In this document: one piece after another, positions 1 to 10,300 of the stretch
How positions within the stretch are numbered: position 1 is the stretch's first letter
How the letters are laid out: each line of letters opens with the position of its first letter
NCBI GenBank assembly: GCA_031417525.1
Contig: JANOVT010000300.1
Coordinates: 1 to 14,392 of the forward strand
Reading direction: 5' to 3'
DNA from: JAIBBG01 sp031417525
GTDB lineage: Bacteria; Bacteroidota; Bacteroidia; Flavobacteriales_D; Sanyastnellaceae
Length of the DNA: 14,392 nt
Program-made: the position numbers and the translations under genes
The notes under the pieces: generated by a model
What the model was told of the DNA's origin: nothing
The model's database searches: none
Seen by the model: the letters and a program-made list of their open reading frames with translations, nothing else

Positions 1-1
1 C

Positions 2-862
2 GACAAATTTTCAGAACTCTCAGCTTTCTTCGATTGTGTATTGGTGGATGCTCCATGCAGTGGCGAAGGAATGTTCAGAAAGGATTTGAATGCGCGTTCT
101 GAATGGTCTGAGAACAATGTTGCTCAATGCAGCATTCGTCAAAGGGAAATTATATCGAACGTGCTGCCTTCGTTAAAGCAAGGCGGTTACCTGATTTATT
201 CGACTTGCACATTCGCTCCGGAAGAGAATGAAATGAATTGCGCCTGGTTAATTGATTCAGGAGAATTGGAATCTGTTACTGTTGAAGTGGATGAGAAATG
301 GAATATTGATACTGTGAAGGGTGAAGGATTTCATGCACTGCGTTTCTTACCGCATAAAGTTGAAGGGGAAGGTTTTTTTATTGCAGTCTTCAGGAAGAAG
401 ACAGAACAGGTTGCAACACACCGGCGTCCAAAAATCATTTTCGAGCAAGTAAACAAAAAGGAAATGCTCATAGTTGAGAAGTGGACTTGCGGCACATTGA
501 ATTTGTGTAAAGGACCGGACCAGAATATTTATGCATCACCTTTTACAGCAATGGAGTTGAACGAACTTGCCCAACAGTTTTATATCACGATGCCTGGTGT
601 GGAGTTGGGACGAATCATTCGAGAAGATTTTATACCTGCTCATGCATTAGCTCTTTCAAGATTGTATGATCATGATTTGCCATCTGTTGAATTGAACCGG
701 GATGATGCCTTGTCATATCTCCGTGGAGACAGCACAATGAGTTTTGAAGGTATTGGATGGCATTTAGCCAACTTTGATGATCATCCACTTGGCTGGATAA
801 AACTCATTAAGAATCGGATGAATAACTACTATCCCAAAGAATGGAGAATCCGGATGCGATGA
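2..862 (+). CDS. RsmF-type 16S rRNA cytosine-C5 methyltransferase, C-terminal part (5' end outside the window)
   Basis: SAM-dependent RNA m5C methyltransferase of the RsmB/RsmF (NOL1/NOP2/Sun) family; members methylate a cytosine in 16S rRNA in the cytoplasm. The frame is open from base 2, so the gene enters from the left, and 286 residues are visible out of a usual ~450-470. Visible residues 11-26 hold motif IV (DAPCSGEGMF, Cys 19, the family's product-release cysteine). Residues 65-75 hold motif VI (STCTFAPEENE, Cys 69, the family's catalytic nucleophile). Both key cysteines are therefore present. The rest matches the RsmF-type C-terminal RNA-binding region and ends in the family-typical GWIKLIKNRMNNYYPKEWRI. 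The TTG at base 41 is internal to motif IV and is not a start. The gene converges on the minus-strand operon that ends at 909, and its last codons and TGA stop form part of a hairpin. The exact target base cannot be told from this fragment. Confidence 0.93.
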   Translation, partial: DKFSELSAFFDCVLVDAPCSGEGMFRKDLNARSEWSENNVAQCSIRQREIISNVLPSLKQGGYLIYSTCTFAPEENEMNCAWLIDSGELESVTVEVDEKWNIDTVKGEGFHALRFLPHKVEGEGFFIAVFRKKTEQVATHRRPKIIFEQVNKKEMLIVEKWTCGTLNLCKGPDQNIYASPFTAMELNELAQQFYITMPGVELGRIIREDFIPAHALALSRLYDHDLPSVELNRDDALSYLRGDSTMSFEGIGWHLANFDDHPLGWIKLIKNRMNNYYPKEWRIRMR

Positions 863-875
863 ACATCCGGATTCT
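845..875. terminator. Perfect 12-bp inverted repeat between convergent genes, terminator-like
   Basis: The arms at 845-856 (AGAATCCGGATG) and 864-875 (CATCCGGATTCT) are perfect reverse complements around a 7-base loop. The hairpin includes the last codons and the TGA stop (860-862) of the methyltransferase, and lies 33 bases beyond the stop of the minus-strand operon. This position suits a shared, two-way 3'-end structure. Neither strand has a run of T directly after the stem, so classical intrinsic termination is not shown; it may instead protect mRNA ends. Confidence 0.45.
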
Positions 876-908
876 GTAGGTTAGATAGGTCTGTTGAATG
901 TTTTATTG

Positions 909-3095
909 TCAGAAAGCTGTGATCTTAAACTCTGTTCGACGATTGAATTGATGTTCTTCTTCGGTGCACTTCACGTCGTTTTTGCAATGGTTGAGTATGA
1001 GTTGTTCACCATAACCTTTGCCATAAAGACGATCAGCTGCAATTCCTTGTGAGGCGATGTAAGATGCCGCCGATTTAGCACGTTTATCAGAAAGATCGAG
1101 ATTGTACTGATCGCTACCTCTTGCATCGGAATGAGATCCCAACTCGATTTTCATCGTTGGATTATCCTTCATGATTTGAACGAGTTTGTTCAACTCGTTG
1201 GCAGCATCCGGACGAATATCCCATTTTTTGTAGTCATAATAGATATTGTCAAGTCTTACTACTTCACCAACTTTTGCTTTGAATAATTCGAAGTCGTGTG
1301 TATGAATTTTATTGGTTGGGTCATTGGTCTCAAATGAATGTGTTTGTCTGGCGTACTCTGTTTTGGTGGCTTCGAGCAAATACTTTCTGACCTTGTTCAG
1401 TTGAAACATGTAAGAGCCATTTTTGCCAATCAAGGTCGAGTCGATGAGGATTGTATCACCGCTTGTGATTTCAAAAAGTTTTACCATCGCGCCTTCGGCA
1501 GCAGCATCATTTTCTGCATACAGAACGCGTCCGTTCGACATGTAATCAATTTTTTGCATCTTCATATCCACGTGTTCGAGATATGCAGAGCGTGGATCAG
1601 GTTTGCCTTTTCCTTCACCCGGTTGGTAGTTTTGTTTCGTGCCGGTCACAATCACTTCCTTTTTATAGGGAGCTTTGATTTTGTAATTACCGTTCGCATC
1701 CGTCATAACTTGTAAAACAGAGCCATCATCTGTTGGAACTGTGATCATCACGTTCTGAAGCGGCAATAAGGATTCAGCATCGACTACATTTCCGCTGACA
1801 ATCAATGTATCAACAGGTTCCAATACGAATTCATAAATGTCATCATCACCTTTTCCCTTGCTTCTGTTGCTGCTGAAGTATCCGAAAGTTTCTTCCGGAA
1901 AACAAATCAATCCGAAGTCATCATAGTGTGAATTGGCGGGATATCCTACGTTTCTGGCTGGTTTATCATTTCCAGGGTTGGTATAAAAAACGTCGAGACC
2001 ACCTAATCCAAGCAAACCATTTGATGCGAAGTAAAGTGTGCTATCACCAACCATAAACGGAAACATCTCATCTCCGGAGGTGTTGATTTTGGTGCCTGCG
2101 TTCTGCGGATTAGTCCAGGATTCACCTTGTTTATCACAATAGTAAATATCCGTTCCACCTTGTCCTCCGGGCATATCGCTAATGAAATACATGCGATTGC
2201 CACTGCTGTTTAATGCAGGATGTCCGACGTTGTATTCTTTGTTGTTATAAGGAAATTTTTCAAGTTCACCCCAGGTGCTTTCCGTGACGTTATACTTTGT
2301 AAGGTAAATACCTAGAAACAGTTTTCCTGATTTTGATTTGTCGACGTTTCCCCGATTAAAATTATTGCGGGTGAGGAACATGGTATTAGATCGCGGTTCA
2401 TAAGTCATGGTGCCCTCGTGATAGCGTGAATTTACTTTGTCTTCCATAGCATCGCAGCCAGTGAGAGAACTATCAAGGGCAAGGCTTGTTTGATAAACGT
2501 TTAAGTAAGGTTGTTGGGTACGTGTATATATACGTTGATCCTTTTTGGCACTTCCACGGGAAGAACTAAAAATGATTTTTCCATTAATGAAAAATCCTGG
2601 TGCAAAATCTGAAGTTGCGGAATTAATGATCGAATTTTTAATAGTATAAATCGCAGAATCACGCAGGATGATATTCCAGAATGTGGGATTGTCAACATAT
2701 CTTTTTGCGATATCATCATTTGGATTGGTCACAAGAATTTTTTTATAGACGTCAATAGCTTCATCGTACTTCCCCTGGAACTTCAGGACATCTGCCAATG
2801 CCCGCAGGTCGTCTTTTTTTGCAACACCAAGCTTAATGAGCTGTTTGTAATATCCTTCGGAGGCAATGAGCTGACCTGTTTTTCTGTCACAATCGGCAAC
2901 TCGTCTGAGGGCAGTAGTATCATTTGCATATTTAGCTGAAGACAACACGTCCCTATAAATATTACCAGCTGTGATAAAATCAAAAGACTGGTAGTAATTC
3001 TCCGCAAGTTTCATCTTTGACTTTTGCGCAGTACCGGCAAAAGGTAATAGTTGGAGGACTATTCCTGCGGTGAAAATGTAAATTAATTTTTTCAT
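909..3095 (-). CDS. PorE-like OmpA-family protein with TPR, WD40-like propeller and carboxypeptidase-regulatory domains
   Basis: 728 residues. A type I signal peptide covers about residues 1-23 (MKKLIYIF...FAGTAQ). TPR-like helices follow at ~28-135. A WD40-like (PD40) propeller spans ~165-425, with blades ending in patterns such as GGTDIYYC, GGLDVFYT and KGDDDIYEF. A carboxypeptidase regulatory-like beta domain lies at ~430-510, a less clear beta region at ~520-610, and an OmpA C-like peptidoglycan-binding domain at ~615-728. The OmpA domain keeps the diaminopimelate-binding Asp and Arg (Asp657, Arg672) at the same 15-residue spacing as E. coli OmpA Asp271/Arg286. It also has the CKNDVKC cysteine insertion seen in Bacteroidota OmpA proteins. 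The domain order matches PorE, a T9SS component that contacts peptidoglycan. Unlike PorE, a lipoprotein, no lipobox cysteine follows the signal, so a soluble periplasmic protein is predicted. The start ATG lies 27 bp after the stop of the PorP/SprF gene, implying co-transcription. Its position in a substrate operon suggests a substrate-specific partner, not the core PorE; that is inference. Confidence 0.9.
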   Translation of the reverse strand: MKKLIYIFTAGIVLQLLPFAGTAQKSKMKLAENYYQSFDFITAGNIYRDVLSSAKYANDTTALRRVADCDRKTGQLIASEGYYKQLIKLGVAKKDDLRALADVLKFQGKYDEAIDVYKKILVTNPNDDIAKRYVDNPTFWNIILRDSAIYTIKNSIINSATSDFAPGFFINGKIIFSSSRGSAKKDQRIYTRTQQPYLNVYQTSLALDSSLTGCDAMEDKVNSRYHEGTMTYEPRSNTMFLTRNNFNRGNVDKSKSGKLFLGIYLTKYNVTESTWGELEKFPYNNKEYNVGHPALNSSGNRMYFISDMPGGQGGTDIYYCDKQGESWTNPQNAGTKINTSGDEMFPFMVGDSTLYFASNGLLGLGGLDVFYTNPGNDKPARNVGYPANSHYDDFGLICFPEETFGYFSSNRSKGKGDDDIYEFVLEPVDTLIVSGNVVDAESLLPLQNVMITVPTDDGSVLQVMTDANGNYKIKAPYKKEVIVTGTKQNYQPGEGKGKPDPRSAYLEHVDMKMQKIDYMSNGRVLYAENDAAAEGAMVKLFEITSGDTILIDSTLIGKNGSYMFQLNKVRKYLLEATKTEYARQTHSFETNDPTNKIHTHDFELFKAKVGEVVRLDNIYYDYKKWDIRPDAANELNKLVQIMKDNPTMKIELGSHSDARGSDQYNLDLSDKRAKSAASYIASQGIAADRLYGKGYGEQLILNHCKNDVKCTEEEHQFNRRTEFKITAF

Positions 3096-3122
3096 CTCTG
3101 TTTTTGCAGTGGATTGTTCGTG

Positions 3123-4079
3123 TTAGAAATAGCGCGGCGAAACGTCACCCGGAAATCCTCTGATAAGGTCAAATCCCAGCATGACTTCATGTGAGCCATC
3201 ACTGTATTTGCGTATATCTGATAAAGTATAGTCGTAAGCGTAACCAAGTTTAAACCTGTTGTTGATCTCATATTGCAGCAATACACCGGCTGCATCATCC
3301 CAACGATACATTACGCCTGCCCACAATTTTTCATAGAATAAAAACTGCGCAGTAACTTCAGCACCAATTGGTGCGCCGTTCACAGCTTTAATGAGAATGG
3401 TTGGTTTGAATTTCGTGTAATACGAAATGTCAAATACGGCACCTGCGATCAAAAACATGTGTTGTTTTTCTTTGTTGTTCATGAAGTCCGGCAATTCACC
3501 ATCGATCAATTTATTCTGTAAAAGTTTTGGAATGGATGCACCGGCATAGAAGGTTTTGCTGTAATACATCACTCCAAAACCAAAATTCGGAAGCATCTTA
3601 CTGCTGATGTTGGCATTGAAAGTATTGTCGTCTTCATAGTAGGGATTCAGATCAACAAGATTGGCACTAAAAAGATTTGTTCCTGCCTTTAGTCCAAATG
3701 CCAATCGTTTGGAGCCCATAAATATTCTATAGCTCGCATCGAGATAAAATCCAGTTTGTTTCACCGGTCCATGCGCATCATTCACCACACTACCCCCGAT
3801 ACTGATATTCTCATTTTTCAATGGAGAATGAATGGTCAATGTTTGTGTAGTTGGTGCACCTTTAAAATTAACCCACTGCGATCGATGCAATGCAACAGCG
3901 CTCAATCTATCTGCGCTGCCGGCATAAGCTGGATTAATGCTCAATGTATTGAACATGTATTGCGTGAACATTGGGTCTTGCTGTGACCATGACTTCAGAC
4001 TAAACACTGAAATCAATAGAAGTAAGATGACCGGAAGGTGACCTCTACTTTTTTGAAGATTCGAAATTATTTTATACAT
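3123..4079 (-). CDS. PorP/SprF family type IX secretion system membrane protein
   Basis: 318 residues. The N-terminus is a signal peptide (basic start, hydrophobic VILLLLISVFSL, cleavage near SWSQ at residue ~33). The family hallmark follows at once: QQDPMFTQYMFNTLSINPAY at about residues 33-52. The rest alternates beta-strand-like aromatic and polar segments, ending in GFDLIRGFPGDVSPRYF, as in outer-membrane beta-barrels of the PorP/SprF family. In Flavobacterium, SprF is required for secretion of the type B-sorted adhesin SprB, and paralogs are typically encoded next to type B substrates. Here the gene starts 12 bp after the stop of the giant type B substrate, which strongly implies it serves that protein. 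No clear Shine-Dalgarno precedes the ATG, common in this phylum. Length and motif are normal for the family. Which partner step it performs (translocation or surface attachment) cannot be read from sequence. Confidence 0.93.
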   Translation of the reverse strand: MYKIISNLQKSRGHLPVILLLLISVFSLKSWSQQDPMFTQYMFNTLSINPAYAGSADRLSAVALHRSQWVNFKGAPTTQTLTIHSPLKNENISIGGSVVNDAHGPVKQTGFYLDASYRIFMGSKRLAFGLKAGTNLFSANLVDLNPYYEDDNTFNANISSKMLPNFGFGVMYYSKTFYAGASIPKLLQNKLIDGELPDFMNNKEKQHMFLIAGAVFDISYYTKFKPTILIKAVNGAPIGAEVTAQFLFYEKLWAGVMYRWDDAAGVLLQYEINNRFKLGYAYDYTLSDIRKYSDGSHEVMLGFDLIRGFPGDVSPRYF

Positions 4080-4091
4080 GCTTTTCAGTGT

Positions 4092-4391
4092 TTATCGTTT
4101 TAAGTAAACATATCCTGTGAATACTTTATCCGGAACTTCTTCGTACTCGGATCCGATACTCAAGACGTAGTAATAGGTCGAAACAGGAAGTTGCTCTCCA
4201 ATGGTACCCGGCGCACTGGATGTGCCATTCCAATCTCCTTTGTAAGGATGCGCACTATACACCTGTGCACCCCATCTGTTGAAGATCTGAATATTGTTGT
4301 TTGGATAAAACCCAAGATTTGAAATGAAGAATTCGTCGTTTGTTCCATCTCCATTCGGCGAGAATGCATCCGGAATTTTTACTGTCTCACA
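4092..4391 (-). other. Type B T9SS C-terminal sorting domain (Bac_Flav_CTERM / CHU_C) inside the giant protein
   Basis: The last ~100 residues start at CETVKIPDAFSPNGDGTND, continue with NNNIQIFNRWGAQVY and a KGDWNG motif, and end in TGYVYLKR. This is the gliding motility-associated C-terminal domain (TIGR04131, CHU_C), which directs export through the T9SS and, unlike type A domains, depends on a PorP/SprF-like partner. The partner gene begins 12 bp after the stop codon. Four of the protein's seven lysines lie in this short domain, which sets its composition apart from the repeats. Confidence 0.93.
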
Positions 4392-7300
4392 ATCTTCAAG
4401 TACAAAAATGACTGTATCAGAAGTCGAACCGCAAAGTCCATTGTTGATAGTCCACAATAATGTGTCGTAAACACTTTGTAATGGACTTGTAATTGCTCCA
4501 AGATAAGTCACCAGTGCATCTTCTGATTGAGGATTTTCTATATCCGCAGGACTATTCAACACGGTCCAGACACCGGATGCAGGGAATACAGCTTCATTGC
4601 CCATCAGATTAAATGCAGTGAATTGTGTTGCGCAAATGGTCGATCCATCTCCGGCATCTGCAATCGGTTGTAATGGATCATACACCGTTACACACATGTC
4701 ATCTGAAGTAATTCCACATGCTCCATTATCAATCGTCCAGGTGAAACAATTCAATCCAACCGGCATGTCAGTAATGACTGCATCGGGAGCATTCGGATTG
4801 TTGATGGTACCATTACCACCTGTCCACACTCCGTTTGCCAGGCCATTAATACTTCCAACCAGATCACTTCCCTGAAGGGTGTAGGAGTCAACCTCGCCAC
4901 AAAATAAAGTATCTTTTCCTGCGTAAGCACTTGCCACTTCAGAGTCATAGATGTAAAACCAAACGGTATCAGATGAAATTCCATTCGCACAAGAACCGTT
5001 GTAAACATGCCAGACAAAGGCACTTTCATTGAGTGCGAGACCGCAAGCCGTGGTGGTGGATGCAGAAGTATCCGCAATGGTTGATGTTACATCACCGGCA
5101 ATTTGTTCCCACCAACCATAAGCAGGATATAGAGGAACAGAACCTTGAAGATCAACACAATTTGGTGGGTCGCAGAAGATGGTGTCATTGTTAACGCTGG
5201 CCGATGGTGATGACGGATCATAAACAAAAACTTGCATCGTATCAATGGTCACACCACAATCTCCGTTATCAAATGTCCAGATCAGTTCTGTGATACCAAT
5301 CGAGAGATTGGTCACTGTAGAAACAGAATCAAGTGCGTTGGCGATGACCGGATCACCTGGATGTGCACCTAATGTCCATTGGCCGATACCGGGAAAGGTA
5401 ACTTCGCTTGCTGCCATAGTCACCTGACTTACGGGTGAACAGATTTCTAAATCTATACCGGCATTTGCAATCGGCGCTGTAGCATCATAAACATAAATAC
5501 TCACAGCATCAACGCTTTCCGGATTGCAAGGGCCATTGTAGACATGCCATTCAAAAGTGTGAATTCCAACTGTAAGGAAATCGACCGTTGCATTTGGATC
5601 TAAAGTGTCGCTGATAATTCCATTAAATGATATCGGAACCCAGACAGCGGTGGATGGAATTGCCGGTGTATTTGCATCAAGTATAACCAGTGAGATTGGC
5701 GTGCATATTTCTGCATCATTACCTGCCAATGCCATTTGTGGATTATCAGGAAAGACATGAACGATTACCGTATCGACGGTTATGGCATTTTCACATGGCC
5801 CGTTGTTAATTGTCCAGGTGAATACATTATCACCATCTGTCAATCCGCTTACTCCGGTAATGTTATTCGTTGGAGCATCGAAAGTTCCTGTTCCGCTGAT
5901 AAGTGTCCAGACTCCTGTTGCCGGAACGATAGGAAGATTTCCCTGCAACGTTGTGGAAGTTTCAGGGAAACACAATTCAATATCGGCTCCCGCATTCGCC
6001 GGTGGCTGTGCCTGATCATACACATAAATGCAAAGATTATCCGATGGAATGTTACTGTTGCAATTGCCATTGTAAATCTCCCACGTGAAGCAATTTATTC
6101 CAACAGGTAAATCGGAAATTTCTGTTTCCGGATCAGCTGGATTTTCGATTGATCCACCACCACTGATGTTATTCCATGTTCCAAAATTTGGATCTTGTGG
6201 CACTGATGCGCTCATCGTAACAGTATTTTGAGGAGTACAGATAGATTGATCAGGACCTGCGTCAACAAGAATTCCTGGATCAAATATTCTAACACACATC
6301 GTGTCGGTAGTTAATCCAACAGGACATGGACCATTGTCGACTGTCCATATCAGACATTGTGTTCCAAGACACATTTCTGTTATCAATGTGTTTGGATTGT
6401 TTACGTCATTAATGAGAATTCCGGCACATCCTTGTTCGATTGTCCACTGACCAATAGCAGGGAAGAATGGGAACGACGCTGCCATGTTCACTTCTGTCTG
6501 AGGCAGACATAATTCAATATCCGGTCCGGCATCTGCAGGTGGATTGAATTCATCGTATATGAAGATGGATACGTCATCAAAAGTTTCTGAGGCACAAGCA
6601 CCATTGTTAAAGTGCCATAAGAAAATGGTTTGTCCAACAACAAGATTTGACACGAGCGTATTCGGATCATCGGATGTTTGAATGTCCACACCTGGAGTGA
6701 ATGAACTCCAATAGCCAATCGCTGGTGGAGTCGGAATTGACGCGCTCATGATGTGTGTGCTCGTTGGCGTACAATAGAATGCATCCGGACCGGCGCTCGG
6801 TTGGCTTTGCCCTGGATCATTGATGATCACTGACATGATGTCACTTGACGATCCACACGGACCATTATCAATGCTCCACATAAAGTCATATTGACCAATT
6901 AATAAATTGCAAAGTGGTGTAGTACTGGATGTTGGATTTTGTATGTCGGCAATGGATGGTCCGGAAATCTGAGTCCATAATCCAGTCGCTGCACCTGAGA
7001 TAAGTGAACCATTCAACGTGGTGCAAATTGCAGTCAAATCAAGAGGTGCGCAAAGAGAATCGTTTAGACCCGCGTCTGCATCCGGAAGATTTTCATCATA
7101 TACATAAATTGCGATGGTGTCACTTGTCGAATTTGGAATACATGGACCATTCATGATCGTCCAGGCAAATTCATGAATTCCTGGAATCAGTCCTGATATC
7201 GTTGTGCTCGGATCTGTGACGTCAGCAATGCTACCGCTGCTGGCTCCCACGATGCTCCAAAAAGCCGTTGCAGGGAAGATTGGAGTGTTGGCAGACATCA

Positions 7301-10300
7301 CAGCCGAGTTTTGAGGTGAACAGAATTCGATATCAGATCCCGCATCTGCAGAAGGCTGCTCTTGTTCGTAGATACGAATTGTAACTAAATCGGTGGTGTT
7401 TGTATTGTCACAAGGACCATTGTAAACGGTCCACAGGAATGTATATTCTCCAACACCAACATTTGTAATTTGTGTTGTTGGATTATTCGGTTCCAAAATA
7501 TTTGCTGAGTTGCCAATGGCTGTCCAGGTGCCTACACCCGGTATTGTTGGAGTGGTGGCCTGCATGAAAATACTTGAGATCGGATCGCACCATTCTTGAT
7601 CTTCTCCTGCGAAGGCCGGAATCGCTTGATCATCAAATACAGAAATATTGAGTGAATCACAAGTGGATGCATTAGGGCAAACACCATTTGAAATGCACCA
7701 ACTGAATGTATTTATTCCAATAGGCAAATTGGTAATTGCCGTCTCCGGATTATCAGTGTCTTCAATGTCACCGCCACCGGCGACAAGAGTCCAAATACCG
7801 AAACCCGGTAAGTTCGCAATGTTGGCACTCATCAGTGCGCTGTTATCCGGCGTGCACATTTCCATGTCATCACCAACATTTGCTGGTTGAGTGCTATTAT
7901 CATAGATGGTAATCACCATTTGGTCACAAGTCGGCGCTCCGCAAGGACCATTGTCAACGCACCATTGAAGCGTGTATATTCCTGGCACCATGTCACATAC
8001 TTCTGCATTCGGATTGTGAATATCATCGAATGAAACCGTAGTTGGCCCACCGATTTGTGACCATGTTCCTTCCGCCGGGAACGTGATGCTATTTCCTTCC
8101 AGCAATGTGCAGTTGCTAAGTGTTCCGCATACATTCTGATCCTCACCTGCATTTGCGTCAGCCTGGAGTTCGTCATAAATGAAAACATCTATACAATCAC
8201 TCGTTTGTGGAGGATCACATGCACCGTTACTTATCGTGTAGCAGAATGTATTCGTACCAACAATGAGATTTGTTACATCAGTTGTTGAATTTGTTGGATC
8301 GGAAATGTTTGCTCCTCCGATGGTCGTCCACTCGCCGGTGGCTGGGGATATCAATGACGTACCAATGAGCGTTGCGAAATTGTGTGGTGTACACCAGTCC
8401 TGATCTATTCCCGCATCTGCATCGGGTTGGTTGACATCATTAAGGAATATGTACATCGTATCCGTTGTGAATTGTTGCGCAAGACAAGGTCCGTTGTAGA
8501 TCGTCCAGATTAAAGTATCAATTCCTTGAGCCAAATTGAATGCAGTAGTTGCGGGATCATTCACATCCACGAAGTCAGCATTAATGCCCGACATCGACCA
8601 TGTTCCGAAACCAGGGGCAAAAACTGAATCGGCATCCAACAGGGTGCTGCTTTGAGGTGTGCACAGGTTTTGATCTGGTCCGGCGTACGAAGGTTGTTGT
8701 GCACTGTTGTAGATCGTAATGACTACTTCATCGGCTTCAGATCCGCATGCTGAATAATTGAGGCTCCACTGAAAAACATACACTCCAATTTGAAGTCCGG
8801 TGATAGTAGCAAGCGAATCATTTACATCACTAATCCCTGCGATTGTTGGCCCACTTATCTGAATCCATGTTCCTTCACCTGGTGAAATGGCACCGTCTGC
8901 ATCCATGACGGTTGAATTTGCCGGAGAGCACAACTCCTGATCAATTCCGGCATTCGATGGAGGGAATCCACTGTTGAATACACAAATAGTTACGGTGTCT
9001 GTTGTAATCGGGTTTGAACAAACGCCATTATTCACAGTCCAAACGAATTCATAACAGCCAATGTTGAGATCACCAACTTCTGAATTGTGTAATGTTGGAT
9101 TTGTAATCGTTGCTGTGTTTGGACCACTAATTTGTGTCCACAATCCTGTTGCAGGAAGTATGGGTAGATTACCTTCAAAATTGGTAGTGTTTTGTGGTGT
9201 ACACATGTCCTGATCTGGTCCTGCATCTGCGCTAGGTTGGTTGATCGGAAAGACATCTATACAAATGACATCAAAAGTGGTTCCGGCGCCACATCCACCG
9301 TTGTCAATAGTCCATTGAAAACAATTCGTACCAACCGGAATGTTTGTGATGACTGTATTGGGATCATTTGGATCCACAATAGTTCCTCCACCTGTAATGA
9401 GTGTCCAGGTTCCAATCGCTGGACTGACTGCAGAATTTGCTGTCATCGTAACGTTATCAAGTGGTGTACAAATAGCTTGATCTGAACCTGCATCTGCAAT
9501 CGGTGCGTTTGTGTCATAAATTTCAATGATCATTTGATCACATGTATTCGCATTAAAACATGCACCATTGTCCACGCACCATTCAAGCACATAAGTTCCA
9601 ACAATCAGATTGCTGATGTTGGCATTATTCGAATTTATTGAACTAAAGGTTGGTGTGTTTGGCGAGCTGATTACAGTCCATGTACCAATGGCGGGAGAAA
9701 TAATGGGATTTGCAGCAAGGGTTGTAGACGCGGTTGGAGTGCACAATACTTGATCAAGACCTGCATTTGCGATTGTCTGACTATCGTCAAACAAACAAAC
9801 TTGTACTTCATCAAATGTTGAAGGTGGAGTGCAGGCACCATTTGAAACGGTCCATCTGAAAACATAACATCCAACTATCAGATTTGACACATCAACTTGA
9901 GATAAATTCGGATTGTTGATCACTGCTGTATTCGGTCCACTTACTTGAGTCCATAAACCTGTGGCCGGTGATATGATACTATTCGCTGTTAATGTTGTGA
10001 GGTTAACGGGCTCACACAATTCCATGTCAGTTCCGGCATCTGCTATGAGCTGATTGTTGTCGAACACCTCAATGGTTACTTCGTCGAATGTGAGCGTTGG
10101 ACTACACGCTCCATTGTCGATTGACCAACGCATGATATAAGTACCTGTGACAAGATTACCTAGTGTAGTCGTTTCATTGTTTGGAGAAAACGTTGGAGTA
10201 TTTGGCCCACTGATCAACGTCCAGGTTCCTACCGCGGGGCTATTTGCAAAGTTCGCTGCTAGTGTTACTGAATTTTGTGGTAGACATATTTCCTGATCAG

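Noticed and set aside
41..862. TTG at 41 as start of a short methyltransferase-like gene
   Set aside because: The frame stays open to base 2, and the residues before it (FFDCVL) are part of motif IV, so the gene begins outside the window.
1338..1715. Plus-strand open frame of 125 codons opposite the PorE-like gene
   Set aside because: It lies entirely antisense to a well-supported domain-bearing gene, has no recognisable motif and looks like a shadow frame.
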